Assembly: GCF_026340975.1 (NCBI RefSeq)
Contig: NZ_JAPEOS010000003.1
Span: 1,922,001-1,986,000, forward strand
From: Streptomyces sp. NBC_01214
Lineage (GTDB): Bacteria; Actinomycetota; Actinomycetes; Streptomycetales; Streptomycetaceae
Length of the DNA stretch: 64,000 nucleotides
Reading direction: 5' to 3'
Position 1 is the stretch's first letter. Each line of letters opens with the position of its first letter. Of the stretch, positions 1-8,376 are shown piece by piece. The notes under the pieces are model-generated. The model was given only the letters and a program-made list of their open reading frames with translations. It did not search any database and had not been told where the DNA came from. A program made the translations under genes and the position numbers.

Positions 1-168
1 GCGTCGTACTGCCGTACGGGTGAGCTGTGGCCGCCGGTCAAGCCGTACTGGCGGCGGATACTGGCGGTCGGCCGGGAGCGCCAGCTGGGACAAGGACGGT
101 GGGCGGAGTTGTTCGAGGAACGTCATTTCGGCGTGTACGAGCCGGGAGACGTCGGGCGGGCGGCATGA
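1..168 (+). CDS. C-terminal end of an unidentified protein (5' cut by window edge)
   Basis: Frame 1 is open from the first base and stops with TGA at 166-168, giving the last 55 residues of a protein. The segment is rich in Arg, Trp and Tyr (for example YWRRILAVGRERQLGQGRW) and has a coding-like GC3 pattern. Its stop codon overlaps the ATG of the next gene (ATGA, 165-168), so the two are probably translationally coupled in one operon. I do not recognise the family from this remnant. Confidence 0.55.
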   Translation, partial: ASYCRTGELWPPVKPYWRRILAVGRERQLGQGRWAELFEERHFGVYEPGDVGRAA

Positions 169-815
169 GGGTCCTAGAGGCCGTCTCCTTCGACACAGTC
201 CTGGGCTACTTCACGCGGCACCATCCCTACCATCCTGGGGACATGGCCAACTCCAACGACGAGGCGAAGACCCATATCCGCAACGCTCAGGCCCTCGCGA
301 AGGGCCGCTGGCACCGGGTGCTGCTGGAGGGGCCGGAGGTCAGCGGCGTGGTGCTGCCCTGGCATCTGGGCGAGGACGGGGAAGTCGAGCTGATTCCGAG
401 GACGGGCCTCACCGTGCGGGCCGCCGCCGCCCGGCTGGCGGCACTGGGGGATGCGTACGCCGCGTCCAATCCGCTGTGCGCACGAAAGCTGGCCCGCCAG
501 GTCCACGCCGAGCCCACCGCGGTGTTCCTGAGCACCAGGGCAGTGGGTGGACCGGACTACGAGGGACTGTCCGTCCGGGAAGGACTGATCCACCTGGACG
601 GACTGCACCGGATGCTGGCCTGGGAGCGGGCGAAACGCCTGGCGCCCGGCCAGCTGCTGCACGCGTACGTGGCGGGCCTATCCCCGGCCGACATAGGGCA
701 TGGCGCTGGGCATGACCAGGACGGACTGGATGTTCACCCCGACCGGAAGGGCGGCCATGGCCCGGACCATGTCGACCACGTGCCGGATGTCCATGGTGGG
801 CTCCACCCGCAGTGA
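165..815 (+). CDS. DUF6309-like protein, abnormal C-terminus
   Basis: The ATG at 165 overlaps the stop of the preceding gene (ATGA). The first ~165 residues look like the DUF6309 family known from Streptomyces biosynthetic clusters: an N-terminus MRVLEAVSFDTVLGYF, a central VVLPWHL segment and the conserved IHLDGLHRMLAW motif near residue 145. The biochemical role of the family is unknown to me. After about residue 170 the frame runs on for some 45 residues rich in His, Asp and Gly. These are simply the antisense of the convergent SDR gene (overlap 678-815), so the natural stop appears to have been lost. The family call is from memory of the motif and the C-terminal tail is probably not native. 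Confidence 0.6.
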   Translation: MRVLEAVSFDTVLGYFTRHHPYHPGDMANSNDEAKTHIRNAQALAKGRWHRVLLEGPEVSGVVLPWHLGEDGEVELIPRTGLTVRAAAARLAALGDAYAASNPLCARKLARQVHAEPTAVFLSTRAVGGPDYEGLSVREGLIHLDGLHRMLAWERAKRLAPGQLLHAYVAGLSPADIGHGAGHDQDGLDVHPDRKGGHGPDHVDHVPDVHGGLHPQ

Positions 816-1424
816 GCCGTCGGACTGCCGGACGGCGGGCTGAGGACGGTCGGCGGGGGTCACGTTGCCGATGTCGATCTGTCCACAGGAGATGTCGTAG
901 CGGCGGCCGTCGAGGGAGAGCGAGCGGGTGATGCCGGCCACGGCATGTTTGGCCGCGGTGAACGCGACCGAGTCCGGCCTCGGCATCTGGGCGGACGGTG
1001 CCCCGTTGTTGATGATCCGCCCGCCCCGGGGGGCCTGCGCCTTCATGATCCGGAAGGCCGCCCGCGAACACAGGAAGGTTCCGGTGGCGATCGAGTCCAT
1101 GACCCGATGCCAGTCCGCCACGTCCACATTCTCGGTGGGCGTGTACGGCATGACGTCAGCGGCGTTGTTGAACAGCAGGTCCAGGCGTCCACACCGTTCC
1201 ACCACTGCAGAGAACAGTGCGTCCACGGACTCCGCGTCGGTGACATCTGCGGGCAGCACCACCGCCCGGTCGCGGTCGCGGGTATCGGCGAGGCGCGCCG
1301 ATTCACGCAGCCGCTCCTCGCGACGGCCGGTCAGCACGACCGTCCAGCCGTCGGCCAGCAGACCCAGGGCACACGCCTGCCCGATACCGCTCCCCGCGCC
1401 CGTGACCACAGCCGTCCTCACCAC
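678..1424 (-). CDS. SDR family NAD(P)-dependent oxidoreductase
   Basis: This 248-residue protein is a classical short-chain dehydrogenase/reductase. It has the N-terminal cofactor motif TGAGSGIGQA, the NNAA motif (FNNAADV) and a helix with YxxxK-like spacing in AFTAAKHAVAG. The usual catalytic Tyr appears replaced by Phe (SVAFTAAKH), which is unusual and may weaken or alter catalysis. The start is taken as the GTG at 1424, preceded by AAGGGG about 7 bases upstream; a longer reading frame reaches 1505 without a better site. It is divergent from the aminotransferase gene across 93 bases and converges on the DUF6309-like gene. The two enzymes may work on the same small molecule, but the substrate cannot be told. 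Confidence 0.85.
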   Translation of the reverse strand: MVRTAVVTGAGSGIGQACALGLLADGWTVVLTGRREERLRESARLADTRDRDRAVVLPADVTDAESVDALFSAVVERCGRLDLLFNNAADVMPYTPTENVDVADWHRVMDSIATGTFLCSRAAFRIMKAQAPRGGRIINNGAPSAQMPRPDSVAFTAAKHAVAGITRSLSLDGRRYDISCGQIDIGNVTPADRPQPAVRQSDGSLRVEPTMDIRHVVDMVRAMAALPVGVNIQSVLVMPSAMPYVGRG

Positions 1425-1517
1425 ACCGCACCACCCCTTCGTCTCACGCCGTCCATGACGCCGGTCCGAACACCCGCAAGCGTGTCCCCGGGCACACCTC
1501 AGCAAACAGGAGCAGCC

Positions 1518-2852
1518 ATGAATGACCGCTTACAGGCGCTGCACGGCACGGGCGGCAGCAGGTCGTGGTTCGAGCGTGCGCAGCACTCCCTCGCGGGCGG
1601 GATCAGTTCGTCCTCCCGCCTCACCTCCACAGGGCCGCATCCTTACCCGCTCTACATCAGCAGCGGGTCCGGCTCCCGGATCCGGGACGTCGACGGCAAC
1701 GAGTACATCGATTACCTCATCTCCTACGGCAGCGCGGTCCTCGGCCATGCCCCGCCCGTGCTGACGGACGCCCTCACCCAGGTGCTGCACAACGGCACGA
1801 TGTTCGGCACCTGCAACGTTCCGGAGGTAGAGCTGGCGGAGACGATCTGCCAGATGGTGCCCTGCGCGGAACTCGTCCGCTTCGCGAACTCCGGCAGCGA
1901 GGCCGTACAGGGCGCCGTACGTGCTGCCCGCGGCCACACCGGGCGCTCCCGGATCCTGAAGTTCGAAGGGCACTACCACGGGTGGTCGGACACCCTGGCG
2001 ATCTCGAACCGCCCCACGGAGCACGAGGCCGGCCCCTCCGACACGCCACGGCCCGTCCCGCACTCCCCGGGAATCCCCGCCGGTGTCGTGGAGGATGTCG
2101 TGGTCTGCCCCTGGAACGACGTGACCGCGCTGCGTGCCGTGCTCGACGCCCATGCCGGGGAGCTCGCCGCCGTCATTTGTGAGCCGATCGTCGCCAACAA
2201 CGCCTGCACCATGCCCGAGGCGGGATACCTTGAGGCCTTGCGCGAGGAGTGCACCACCCGCGGCATCGTGCTGATCTTCGACGAGGTCTGCACCGGGTTC
2301 CGCACCGGCCCTGGCGGGGCGCAGGCCCTCTTCGGCGTAGAACCCGACCTCGCCGTGTTCTCCAAGGCCCTCGGGGGCGGCCTGCCCATCGCCGCCTTCG
2401 CCGGACACCAAGAGATCATGGACGCACTCGCCTCGGGACGGGTCAAGCACGGCGGCACGTACAACGCCTCGCCGCTGTGCGCGACGGCCGCCCTGGTGAC
2501 CCTGCGGCAACTCGGCGATCCCGCCGTCGTCCAACGGATCGACGACACCGGCCGCCAGGTCATGGAGACGGCACGGAAGGCGGCGCACGACCAGGGAATC
2601 CCCTGCTCCGTGCAAGGAGTCGGTGCCATGTTCCAGACCGTCTTCACTGCCGACGGCCGCCCCACGCGCAACTACCGCGACCTGCTGCGCGTCGACCAGG
2701 CTCGGTCCCACGCCTTCCGGCATGAACTCCTCGAACGCGGAGTCCACGCCAACGCCTTCCCCATGGCCTGCTGGTTCGTCTCAGCCGCGGTCACGGACGA
2801 CGACCTCGCGGCCACCTGCGAGGCTGTCACGGAAGCGTTCAAGGCCCTGTGA
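1518..2852 (+). CDS. Class III PLP-dependent aminotransferase / glutamate-1-semialdehyde mutase-like
   Basis: The product is 444 residues, normal for fold-type I class III aminotransferases. It shows the N-terminal DVDGNEYIDY strand, the phosphate-binding region FANSGSEAVQGAVRAAR, the cofactor aspartate motif IFDEVCTGFR, and the PLP lysine at residue 283 in FSKALGGGLP. The arrangement resembles glutamate-1-semialdehyde 2,1-aminomutase relatives used in secondary metabolism, not the housekeeping HemL. The start is the ATG at 1518 with AGGAG about 5 bases upstream; the frame stays open further 5' but that stretch is antisense to the SDR. It is divergent from the SDR gene. The substrate is unknown. 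Confidence 0.88.
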   Translation: MNDRLQALHGTGGSRSWFERAQHSLAGGISSSSRLTSTGPHPYPLYISSGSGSRIRDVDGNEYIDYLISYGSAVLGHAPPVLTDALTQVLHNGTMFGTCNVPEVELAETICQMVPCAELVRFANSGSEAVQGAVRAARGHTGRSRILKFEGHYHGWSDTLAISNRPTEHEAGPSDTPRPVPHSPGIPAGVVEDVVVCPWNDVTALRAVLDAHAGELAAVICEPIVANNACTMPEAGYLEALREECTTRGIVLIFDEVCTGFRTGPGGAQALFGVEPDLAVFSKALGGGLPIAAFAGHQEIMDALASGRVKHGGTYNASPLCATAALVTLRQLGDPAVVQRIDDTGRQVMETARKAAHDQGIPCSVQGVGAMFQTVFTADGRPTRNYRDLLRVDQARSHAFRHELLERGVHANAFPMACWFVSAAVTDDDLAATCEAVTEAFKAL

Positions 2853-3151
2853 CGGCAAACCCGCGATCACCCAGCTGGACCTGAACCCGGGGAGACGAAG
2901 TCGGCATTCTGGTCGTTTGGAGCGCACGTCGACGGAGCCGTTGACCGCCGGTTGGGTCCTTCTCCTCCTCACAGGACCGGACGACGTGACGCAGATCGAC
3001 GTGGTGGTGCCCAAGCCATCCCCGCCGATGGAAGCACCGGTAGCGTCGAGGTCATGACGACGCATCAAGGGCAGGGCGCGGCCACCACGTCGGGGGTCGA
3101 CTGGTGTTGTTCGACCTTGCGCCCTGGAGCCTGAGCTGGAATTTCAGGTCC
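2853..3151. other. Non-coding spacer up to the IS insertion point
   Basis: About 300 bases between the aminotransferase stop and the insertion site hold no convincing gene in either direction. The only structure I see is a short inverted repeat around 3098-3119 (GGTCGA, about ten bases, TCGACC), which may be a weak terminator or part of an older element. Confidence 0.4.
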
Positions 3152-3283
3152 TAAGCTTGACGTTTTTGGTCCGCCATCGAACAGGGCTCGAACTTGTTCG
3201 GCGGTTCCCCCGTTCACGGCGTGTCCACGGGGCCGGGGCCGGATCCTGCGGGGAGGGTCGGCGCGGCGCGTGGAGGCCGGATC

Positions 3284-4765
3284 GTGGAACGGGTCGAGCA
3301 CGGGGTTCAACGAGACGCGTTCACGGCGGTGACAGCGTTCCGCACCGAGCTGTACGCGTCCCTGCTCGCCCGAGGCGATGCCCTTTTCGAGTTGTGCGAC
3401 GCCCTGTTGTGCACGGACGGCCCGGTCCAGACTCTCGTGGACCTGGCGCTCGCCCCCGAGCACCGGCGCGGGCACGGCGCCCTCTACGCCGGGCTGAACC
3501 AGGGTCGGATCGACGTCGCCCGACTTCGGCGGGCCCTGGCCGGGGTCCCGTTGCCCCGGGCGGTCGACGGGCGCCTGGTCCTCGCGGTGGACGTGTCGCC
3601 GTGGCTGCGGCCGGACGCGGACACATGCTCGGACCGGTCGTTCTGCCACACCTTCGGCCGGGGCCTGGGCAAACACCAGATGGTGCCGGGTTGGCCGTAC
3701 TCGATCGTTGCCGCGCTGGAGCCAGGCCGCACTTCCTGGACGGCGCTGTTGGACGCGATCCGGCTGGAGCCCGGCGCCGACCTCGCGGCCGTCACCGCCA
3801 GCCAGGTCCGCGAGGTCGTCGAACGCCTCATCGCGGCCGGTCAGTGGCAGCGGGGCCAACCGGACGTCCTCGTTGTCCTGGACGCCGGCTACGACGCGCC
3901 CCGGATCGCGCACCTCTTGGCGGACATGCCGATCGAGGTCCTGGGCCGACTTCGGTCGGACCGGGTCATGCGCAAGCCGGTCCCCGTCCCGTGGATCTGC
4001 CCACCGCAGGGCGGGCGTCCCCCGAAGCACGGCGGCGAGTTCGTGTTCGGCGACCCCGACACCTGGGGCGAGGAGACGGCCGTCACCGCGACCGCGACGG
4101 AGCGGTACGGAACCGCCATCGCGCAGGCGTGGGACCGGCTCCATCCTCGGCTGACGCGTCGGGCGGCGTGGGGAAATCACGAGGGCCCGTTGCCGATCAT
4201 CGAGGGCACGGTGATCCGGCTGACCGTGGCGCAGCTGCCCAGCGGCGGGGTCAACAAGCCAGTCTGGTTGTGGTGGTCGGGGACCGGAGCGGCCCCCGGG
4301 GACGTCGACCGGTGTTGGCAAGCGTTCCTGCGCAGGTTCGACGTTGAGCACACGTTCCGCCTGCTCAAGCAGACCCTCGGCTGGACGCGACCCAAGCTCC
4401 GAGACTCCACCGCGGCCGACCGCTGGACCTGGCTCGTCCTGGCCGCACACGCGCAACTCCGCCTCGCCCGCCCCCTCGCCACGGATCTCCGCCGGCCTTG
4501 GGAACGACCGGCGGAACCGAACAAGCTCACCCCCGCCCGGGTCCGTCGGGGGTTCAGGAACCTGCACGCGCGGACGGGCACGCCAGCCCGTGCACCGAAA
4601 CCCACCCGACCCGGCCCCGGCCGCCCCCTCGGATCGAAGAACCAGCGGCCCGCCACCCGCTACGACGTCGGACGCGTCCTCGCCACCGGCGAGCCCTACA
4701 CCCGCCCCGCACACCACCAGATCGGCACCAAACCCCGGCGCGTTGCTGGTGAAAGACCCACGTGA
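3284..4765 (+). CDS. DDE transposase of the IS element (IS4/IS701-like fold)
   Basis: The product is about 493 residues from the GTG at 3284 (IVERVEHG); the frame is open further upstream. Features of an RNase H-fold DDE transposase are a first acidic strand LVLAVDVSPWLRPDA, a second VLVVLDAGYDAPRIA, and the late YREL-like helix FDVEHTFRLLKQTLGWTRPKL supplying the catalytic glutamate. The C-terminus has an AT-hook-like GRPLGSKNQRP segment. The family matches a transposase type common in Streptomyces with exactly this 'LDAGYD...FDVEHTFR' pattern. The reading frame is intact, so the element may be active. The exact IS family is uncertain. Confidence 0.85.
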   Translation: MERVEHGVQRDAFTAVTAFRTELYASLLARGDALFELCDALLCTDGPVQTLVDLALAPEHRRGHGALYAGLNQGRIDVARLRRALAGVPLPRAVDGRLVLAVDVSPWLRPDADTCSDRSFCHTFGRGLGKHQMVPGWPYSIVAALEPGRTSWTALLDAIRLEPGADLAAVTASQVREVVERLIAAGQWQRGQPDVLVVLDAGYDAPRIAHLLADMPIEVLGRLRSDRVMRKPVPVPWICPPQGGRPPKHGGEFVFGDPDTWGEETAVTATATERYGTAIAQAWDRLHPRLTRRAAWGNHEGPLPIIEGTVIRLTVAQLPSGGVNKPVWLWWSGTGAAPGDVDRCWQAFLRRFDVEHTFRLLKQTLGWTRPKLRDSTAADRWTWLVLAAHAQLRLARPLATDLRRPWERPAEPNKLTPARVRRGFRNLHARTGTPARAPKPTRPGPGRPLGSKNQRPATRYDVGRVLATGEPYTRPAHHQIGTKPRRVAGERPT

Positions 4766-4777
4766 CAGTCTTCTCCC

Positions 4778-5098
4778 ATGGCCTTGGAGACCTGGGAACA
4801 CGACGGTGACCATTACTGCCTGCAGTCGACCTATGTGCAGGGCGACGAGGCGTGGTACTTCGAGTTGAGCGAGTCCCGCTCCGCCCCTGCCGACCGGACG
4901 GCCAGCCCCTGTCGCAACGGCTTCCTACCGGGTCCCGCGGCCGTCACCGTCATCGCCCATGACTCAAAGGTGGAAAAGCCGCCCTACGTCCACTTCGACG
5001 GCAACCAGCAGCTGCCGTTCGACGTGCTCGAACACTTCACAACGATGGTCGCCACGAAACTGGCCAACGATGACACGCAACCACCGATCTCTGACTGA
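4778..5098 (+). CDS. Hypothetical passenger protein inside the IS
   Basis: This is a 106-residue protein starting at the ATG at 4778, only 12 bases after the transposase stop and before the right inverted repeat. It has acidic and aromatic segments (MALETWEHDGDHYCLQSTYV, then FDVLEHFTTMVATKLAND), no signal peptide and no membrane segment. I do not recognise a domain. Its position between the inverted repeats and its tight spacing suggest co-transcription and co-mobilisation with the transposase. No clear ribosome binding site precedes the ATG, so it may depend on translational coupling. Confidence 0.6.
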   Translation: MALETWEHDGDHYCLQSTYVQGDEAWYFELSESRSAPADRTASPCRNGFLPGPAAVTVIAHDSKVEKPPYVHFDGNQQLPFDVLEHFTTMVATKLANDDTQPPISD

Positions 5099-5135
5099 CG
5101 GAAGAGCAGCAGACTGACGTTAAACGTCAAGCTAA

Positions 5136-5690
5136 GGCGTTGTTTCCTTTGGTGGTTCTCGGGCAGAGCTGTGCAGGGATACTGCTGCGGTGCTGTTGAC
5201 GTGGATCGCTGAGGTGGCGGCCGAGCCGCTGGTGCTGGAGCCGGCTGATCGGCGGGTGGAGCGGGAGACCAACACCTGGTCGCTGGGTGCGACGGACGAG
5301 GACAGGAGTTCGTTGTCCGTCGCCGAGGTCGCCGAGGTCGCCGAGGTCGCCTCGGGCGCCGAGCTCGTCGAGGACAACGCGATGGAGCCGGCCCCAGACC
5401 CGGGCTCGGCTCCACTGGGCGAACCGCCGGTACACCGTCTGCCCGCTCGAACCGAACACCGGCGGAAGCTGCCGCCAGGTGCAGCCCGAGGTCGCCACGA
5501 AGATGATCGCCGCCAAGGCTCGCGATCACCCGCACGACTCCGGCCCCCGCCTTGCGGACGTATCACCTCCGTCGGCGGTACCACCCGCCGGAGCAGCACC
5601 CACAACTCGTCCGGCACCAGCCGCTCAACCAGATCCGCCATGCACCGTTCAGCGAACGATCAAGCCATAAGAAACGACGTCTTAGTGTGA
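5136..5690 (-). pseudogene. IS5-family transposase remnant (N-terminal half, frameshifted)
   Basis: Reading leftward from about 5641, one frame encodes MADLVERLVPDELWVLLRRV followed by PQGGGR. After a frameshift near 5530 another frame gives AAIIFVATSGCTWRQLPPVF and WSRARVWGRLHRVVLDELGA. This is the N-terminal DUF4096/HTH half of an IS5-type transposase, related to but clearly different from the two intact copies in this window. The DDE half is missing: after a run of 9-base repeats at 5322-5348 the sequence is unrelated Ser/Thr-rich coding-like DNA. Confidence 0.75.
5322..5348. repeat. Three tandem copies of a 9-bp unit
   Basis: GCCGAGGTC occurs three times in tandem at 5322-5330, 5331-5339 and 5340-5348. 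It lies inside the IS5 remnant exactly where homology to the transposase ends, and on the minus strand encodes GDLGDLGDLG. It looks like a slippage-expanded junction. Confidence 0.7.
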
Positions 5691-6540
5691 GTCCGGTTCC
5701 GGTGAGGCATCCGTCGATGATGTCGCTGCGGTATTGGATCTGGCGGGAGGTCGCGGTACTCGGTCCAGGCGAAGCTCTTGCGACCGCCGCTCTTGTGATC
5801 GGCACGTTGTTTGGGCCGGTAGAGCGTTCGCCGGGTTTGTAGCAGCACAGGGCTGAGATGGAGACGGAGAAGCGCCGCTGGGAACGGCCGCGGACTCGGA
5901 TGACCGGTGTGGTTCCGCGTCGGCTCCAGGTGCGGGAGGTCGGCGGCGGCATCGAGAATCCGGCTTCGTCATCAAAGACGATCCAGGCCCCGAGTGCCGC
6001 CGCGGTGTTTCCACGTGCGGCCACACGTCCTTCACGCAGCCGGCCACCACCGCCTCGTCGCGCTCGCCCGCACGACGGGCCGGAAGCTGATGACTCCAAC
6101 CGTGTCTCCGCAGCATCTGCGAGATCCCCGACAGGGTCATCGACTTGTGGAACCGCCGGCCGATCAGCGTCTTGATCCTGGCCAGCGTCCATCTCTGGTC
6201 AGGCCAGCCATGCGCGACCGGGCCCTTGGCCAGCTCTTCCTCGAGCACGTCGAACAGTGCGTCGCTCAGTTTCGGCCTGGACGCCGGTCCGCGGGACCGA
6301 ACCCCGTTCCGGCCGGCCGCCTTCCAGGCCTGCCGCCATCGCTGGACCGACCGGACTCTGACCCGTAACTCCTTTGCGACGTCCGTACTGCCCCGCCCGG
6401 CGGCGAACATAGCCGCTGCCTCCAACGCTTGCCTCTCCGCGGTCAGACCCCCACCCTGCGGATACCTCAGACACCCGGCATACCGCGATGATCACCGATC
6501 GTCAGCCCCTACGACAACCCACCTTCAAGGTCAGTAAATG
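5690..6540 (-). pseudogene. IS630-family transposase remnant, multiply frameshifted
   Basis: From about 6470 leftward one frame gives the helix-turn-helix region VRVRSVQRWRQAWKAAG and HGWPDQRWTLARIKTLIGRR of IS630 transposases. A second frame continues with the first catalytic strand AWIVFDDEAGFSM, and a third contributes YRPKQRADHKSGGRKSFAW. The gene then ends abruptly near 5690 without the rest of the DDE domain. At least two frameshifts plus 3' truncation make it non-functional. Confidence 0.8.
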
Positions 6541-6717
6541 AACCCTGCGCGTTCAGGGATCGGTGCTTAAGCACCACGCATTTTCCCAGGAGGACGTCCT
6601 TGGGCGTGGTGCGCAAATTGGTGGGATCGCTGCCCCAGCGTTGGGTGCGTGCCTGCACGCGACAAGGCAGCGGCCCCACAACCGGCTCAGCTCGCAGGCG
6701 CCCCTTGTGTGGGGCCG
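6541..6717. other. Short non-coding spacer
   Basis: No supported gene. The minus strand can be read as a short polypeptide containing RVQARTQRWGSDPTNLRTTP, which might be a scrap of another transposase, but I cannot assign it. Confidence 0.3.
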
Positions 6718-7434
6718 TTACCCCTGCGGGGTGATGCTCAAGGACCGGATGAGCTGGGCCAGTTCTTCACGGAAGAGTTTTTCCGGGCTAAGGGCCTGGG
6801 TCTGTAGGTGGCCGTAGATCTCAAGTGACACCAGGCCGTGCAGGTGGCTCCAGATGCGCAGGGCGAGGGCCACGGCGGCCGGGGGCAGGTCGGGGAAGGT
6901 CGGGCGGACCTTGTCGAGGAGACCGGCGTCGAAGTCGGACCACTCGAAGTCGCTGTCCGCGTAGCGGTGTTCGGCGTGCGGCCAGGCGGTGGCCGCCAGC
7001 GCGGTGATGCCGGTACAGACACGGTGGGCGGCGTCCGGGGCGGCGCCGCCCTCGGGGGGCCGGTAGCCGGGCACGGGGTCGCCGTAGATGAGGCGGAAGC
7101 CCTCGGGGTTGGCCAGCGCCCAGTTCCTGAAGGCGCAGGCCCATGCCTGGATCCGGGCGGCCGGATTCTCGGCGGGGGCGCAGTCCCAGGCGGCGTCCAC
7201 CGTGTCGGCCAGCGAGGTGTAGACGTTCTTGATCAGCGTAGTGACCAAGTCGTCACGGGTGGCGAAGTAGCCGTAGATGGCGTTGGCCGTCATGCCCATC
7301 TCGCGAGCGATGGCCCGCAGCGTGATCGCGTCGGGTCCTCCCGAGGCCATCAGCTCCAGCGCGACCTTCTTGATCTCGGCGGTCGTCTCGGCCCGCAACC
7401 GCTCGCGGCGCCCTTTGATGCTTCCCACGATCAC
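6718..7434 (-). CDS. TetR/AcrR family transcriptional regulator (WHG-type C-terminal domain)
   Basis: The 238-residue product has a typical TetR DNA-binding domain at about residues 14-60: AEIKKVALELMASGGPDAIT, then LRAIAREMGMTANAIYGYFA as the recognition helix-turn-helix. The C-terminal ligand-binding region includes NPEGFRLIYGDPVPGY, as in the TetR_C_13/WHG group. The start is the GTG at 7434; a second GTG at 7428 is possible. It is divergent from an NAD(P)-binding oxidoreductase, and the shared promoter region carries three tandem near-palindromic repeats (7453-7506). This regulator therefore very likely represses both itself and the oxidoreductase. The inducer is unknown. Confidence 0.9.
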   Translation of the reverse strand: MIVGSIKGRRERLRAETTAEIKKVALELMASGGPDAITLRAIAREMGMTANAIYGYFATRDDLVTTLIKNVYTSLADTVDAAWDCAPAENPAARIQAWACAFRNWALANPEGFRLIYGDPVPGYRPPEGGAAPDAAHRVCTGITALAATAWPHAEHRYADSDFEWSDFDAGLLDKVRPTFPDLPPAAVALALRIWSHLHGLVSLEIYGHLQTQALSPEKLFREELAQLIRSLSITPQG

Positions 7435-7452
7435 TCACTCTACATCGTCACA

Positions 7453-7506
7453 ATACTGAGTGCCGTATCGATACTTCACGCCGTATAGTCACTGCGTGCC
7501 GTGAAG
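7453..7506. promoter_or_regulatory. Three tandem 18-bp probable TetR operators
   Basis: The units ATACTgagtGCCGTATcg (7453-7470), ATACTtcacGCCGTATag (7471-7488) and tcACTgcgtGCCGTgaag (7489-7506) repeat with exact 18-bp spacing. Units 1 and 2 are imperfect palindromes with ATAC/GTAT ends, and unit 3 is more degenerate. They lie between the divergent TetR and oxidoreductase genes, so repressor dimers could bind in phase on successive helical turns. Binding itself is inferred. Confidence 0.7.
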
Positions 7507-7555
7507 AGAAGAGGACGGCATGGGTAACCGCCGCATGAGCAACTAGGGGAGAGTC

Positions 7556-8257
7556 ATGCACATCGGAGTCATCGGGGCCACGGGCGGCATCGGCAGTCGC
7601 GTCGTCACCGAAGCACTCGGCCGGGGGCACCACGTCACGGCCTTCAGCCGCGACGCCACGCAGATCGACGAGGACCGGAAGAACGTCGTCTGGCAGAGCG
7701 TCGACGTCCTCGACGCCGACGCCATCGCCGCCGTCATACCCGGCCTCGACGTCCTGATCAGCGGGTTCCAGCCCGGAAATGCCGCCAAGGACATCGCCGC
7801 CACGGTGGCCCGCTCGATCGCCGATCCCACGGTGTACGCCACAGCCGCGCGAGCACTCCTGAAGGCGCTGGAGAGCCATCCCCGGACCCGGCTCATCGTC
7901 ATCGGCGGCGCCGGCAGTCTGGAGATCGAGCCCGGACTCGTACGGGCCGACTCCGACGAGCTATTGCACGAAACCCTCGACGCGATCGGCCTGCCGCGGG
8001 AGTACACCGCCGCGGTGCGCGGCCACCGGGACGCGCTGGACGTCCTGCGCACCTCCAACCGGTTGTGGACCTACTTCAGCCCCGCGGAGGACATAGCGCC
8101 CGGCGAGCGTACGGGCCGGTTCCGGATCGGCGGCGATCAGCCCGTACTCGACGCGGACGGGCGCAGCCGCATCTCGGTGGAGGACGCCGCCGTCGCTCTC
8201 GTCGATGAGGCGGAACTGCCCCGTTTCGTCCAGCGCCGTTTCACCATCGGCTACTGA
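7556..8257 (+). CDS. NAD(P)-binding oxidoreductase (atypical SDR, NmrA/YwnB-like)
   Basis: The 233-residue product starts at an ATG with AGGGGAG six bases upstream. It opens with the dinucleotide-binding motif MHIGVIGATGGIGSRVV and has GHHVTAFSRD, and later LIVIGGAGSLEI, as in atypical SDR proteins of the NAD(P)H-binding (YwnB/NmrA) group. The Tyr-x-x-x-Lys active site of classical SDRs is not evident, as usual for this group. It is divergent from a TetR gene with operator repeats between them, so it is probably induced by the regulator's ligand, for instance a quinone or other reactive compound. The substrate cannot be named. Confidence 0.88.
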   Translation: MHIGVIGATGGIGSRVVTEALGRGHHVTAFSRDATQIDEDRKNVVWQSVDVLDADAIAAVIPGLDVLISGFQPGNAAKDIAATVARSIADPTVYATAARALLKALESHPRTRLIVIGGAGSLEIEPGLVRADSDELLHETLDAIGLPREYTAAVRGHRDALDVLRTSNRLWTYFSPAEDIAPGERTGRFRIGGDQPVLDADGRSRISVEDAAVALVDEAELPRFVQRRFTIGY

Positions 8258-8376
8258 ACCGACGGCTGCGGACTGACGCCGCAGGGAGGCTTTCCTTCCG
8301 AGGCCCCGGGGTGCGCTGAGCGTGACGTAGATCCGTCATACCCGTCGGTACAGCTCGCTTCGGTGACGGCTGCACA

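Larger units (their letters stand above)
3155..5132 (+). mobile_element. Complete insertion sequence with passenger gene, 3-bp TAA duplication
   Basis: The ends are inverted repeats GCTTGACGTTT (3155-3165) and AAACGTCAAGC (5122-5132). Each is flanked by TAA (3152-3154 and 5133-5135), a plausible 3-bp target duplication of the TNA type. The element of about 1978 bp holds a transposase gene (3284-4765) and a second gene (4778-5098) in the same direction. It sits directly against the end of an IS5 remnant, so it probably inserted into older IS debris. Confidence 0.7.

Noticed and set aside
3065..4813. A 582-codon minus-strand frame opposite the IS transposase.
   Set aside because: Composition and absence of motifs mark it as antisense of the transposase gene.
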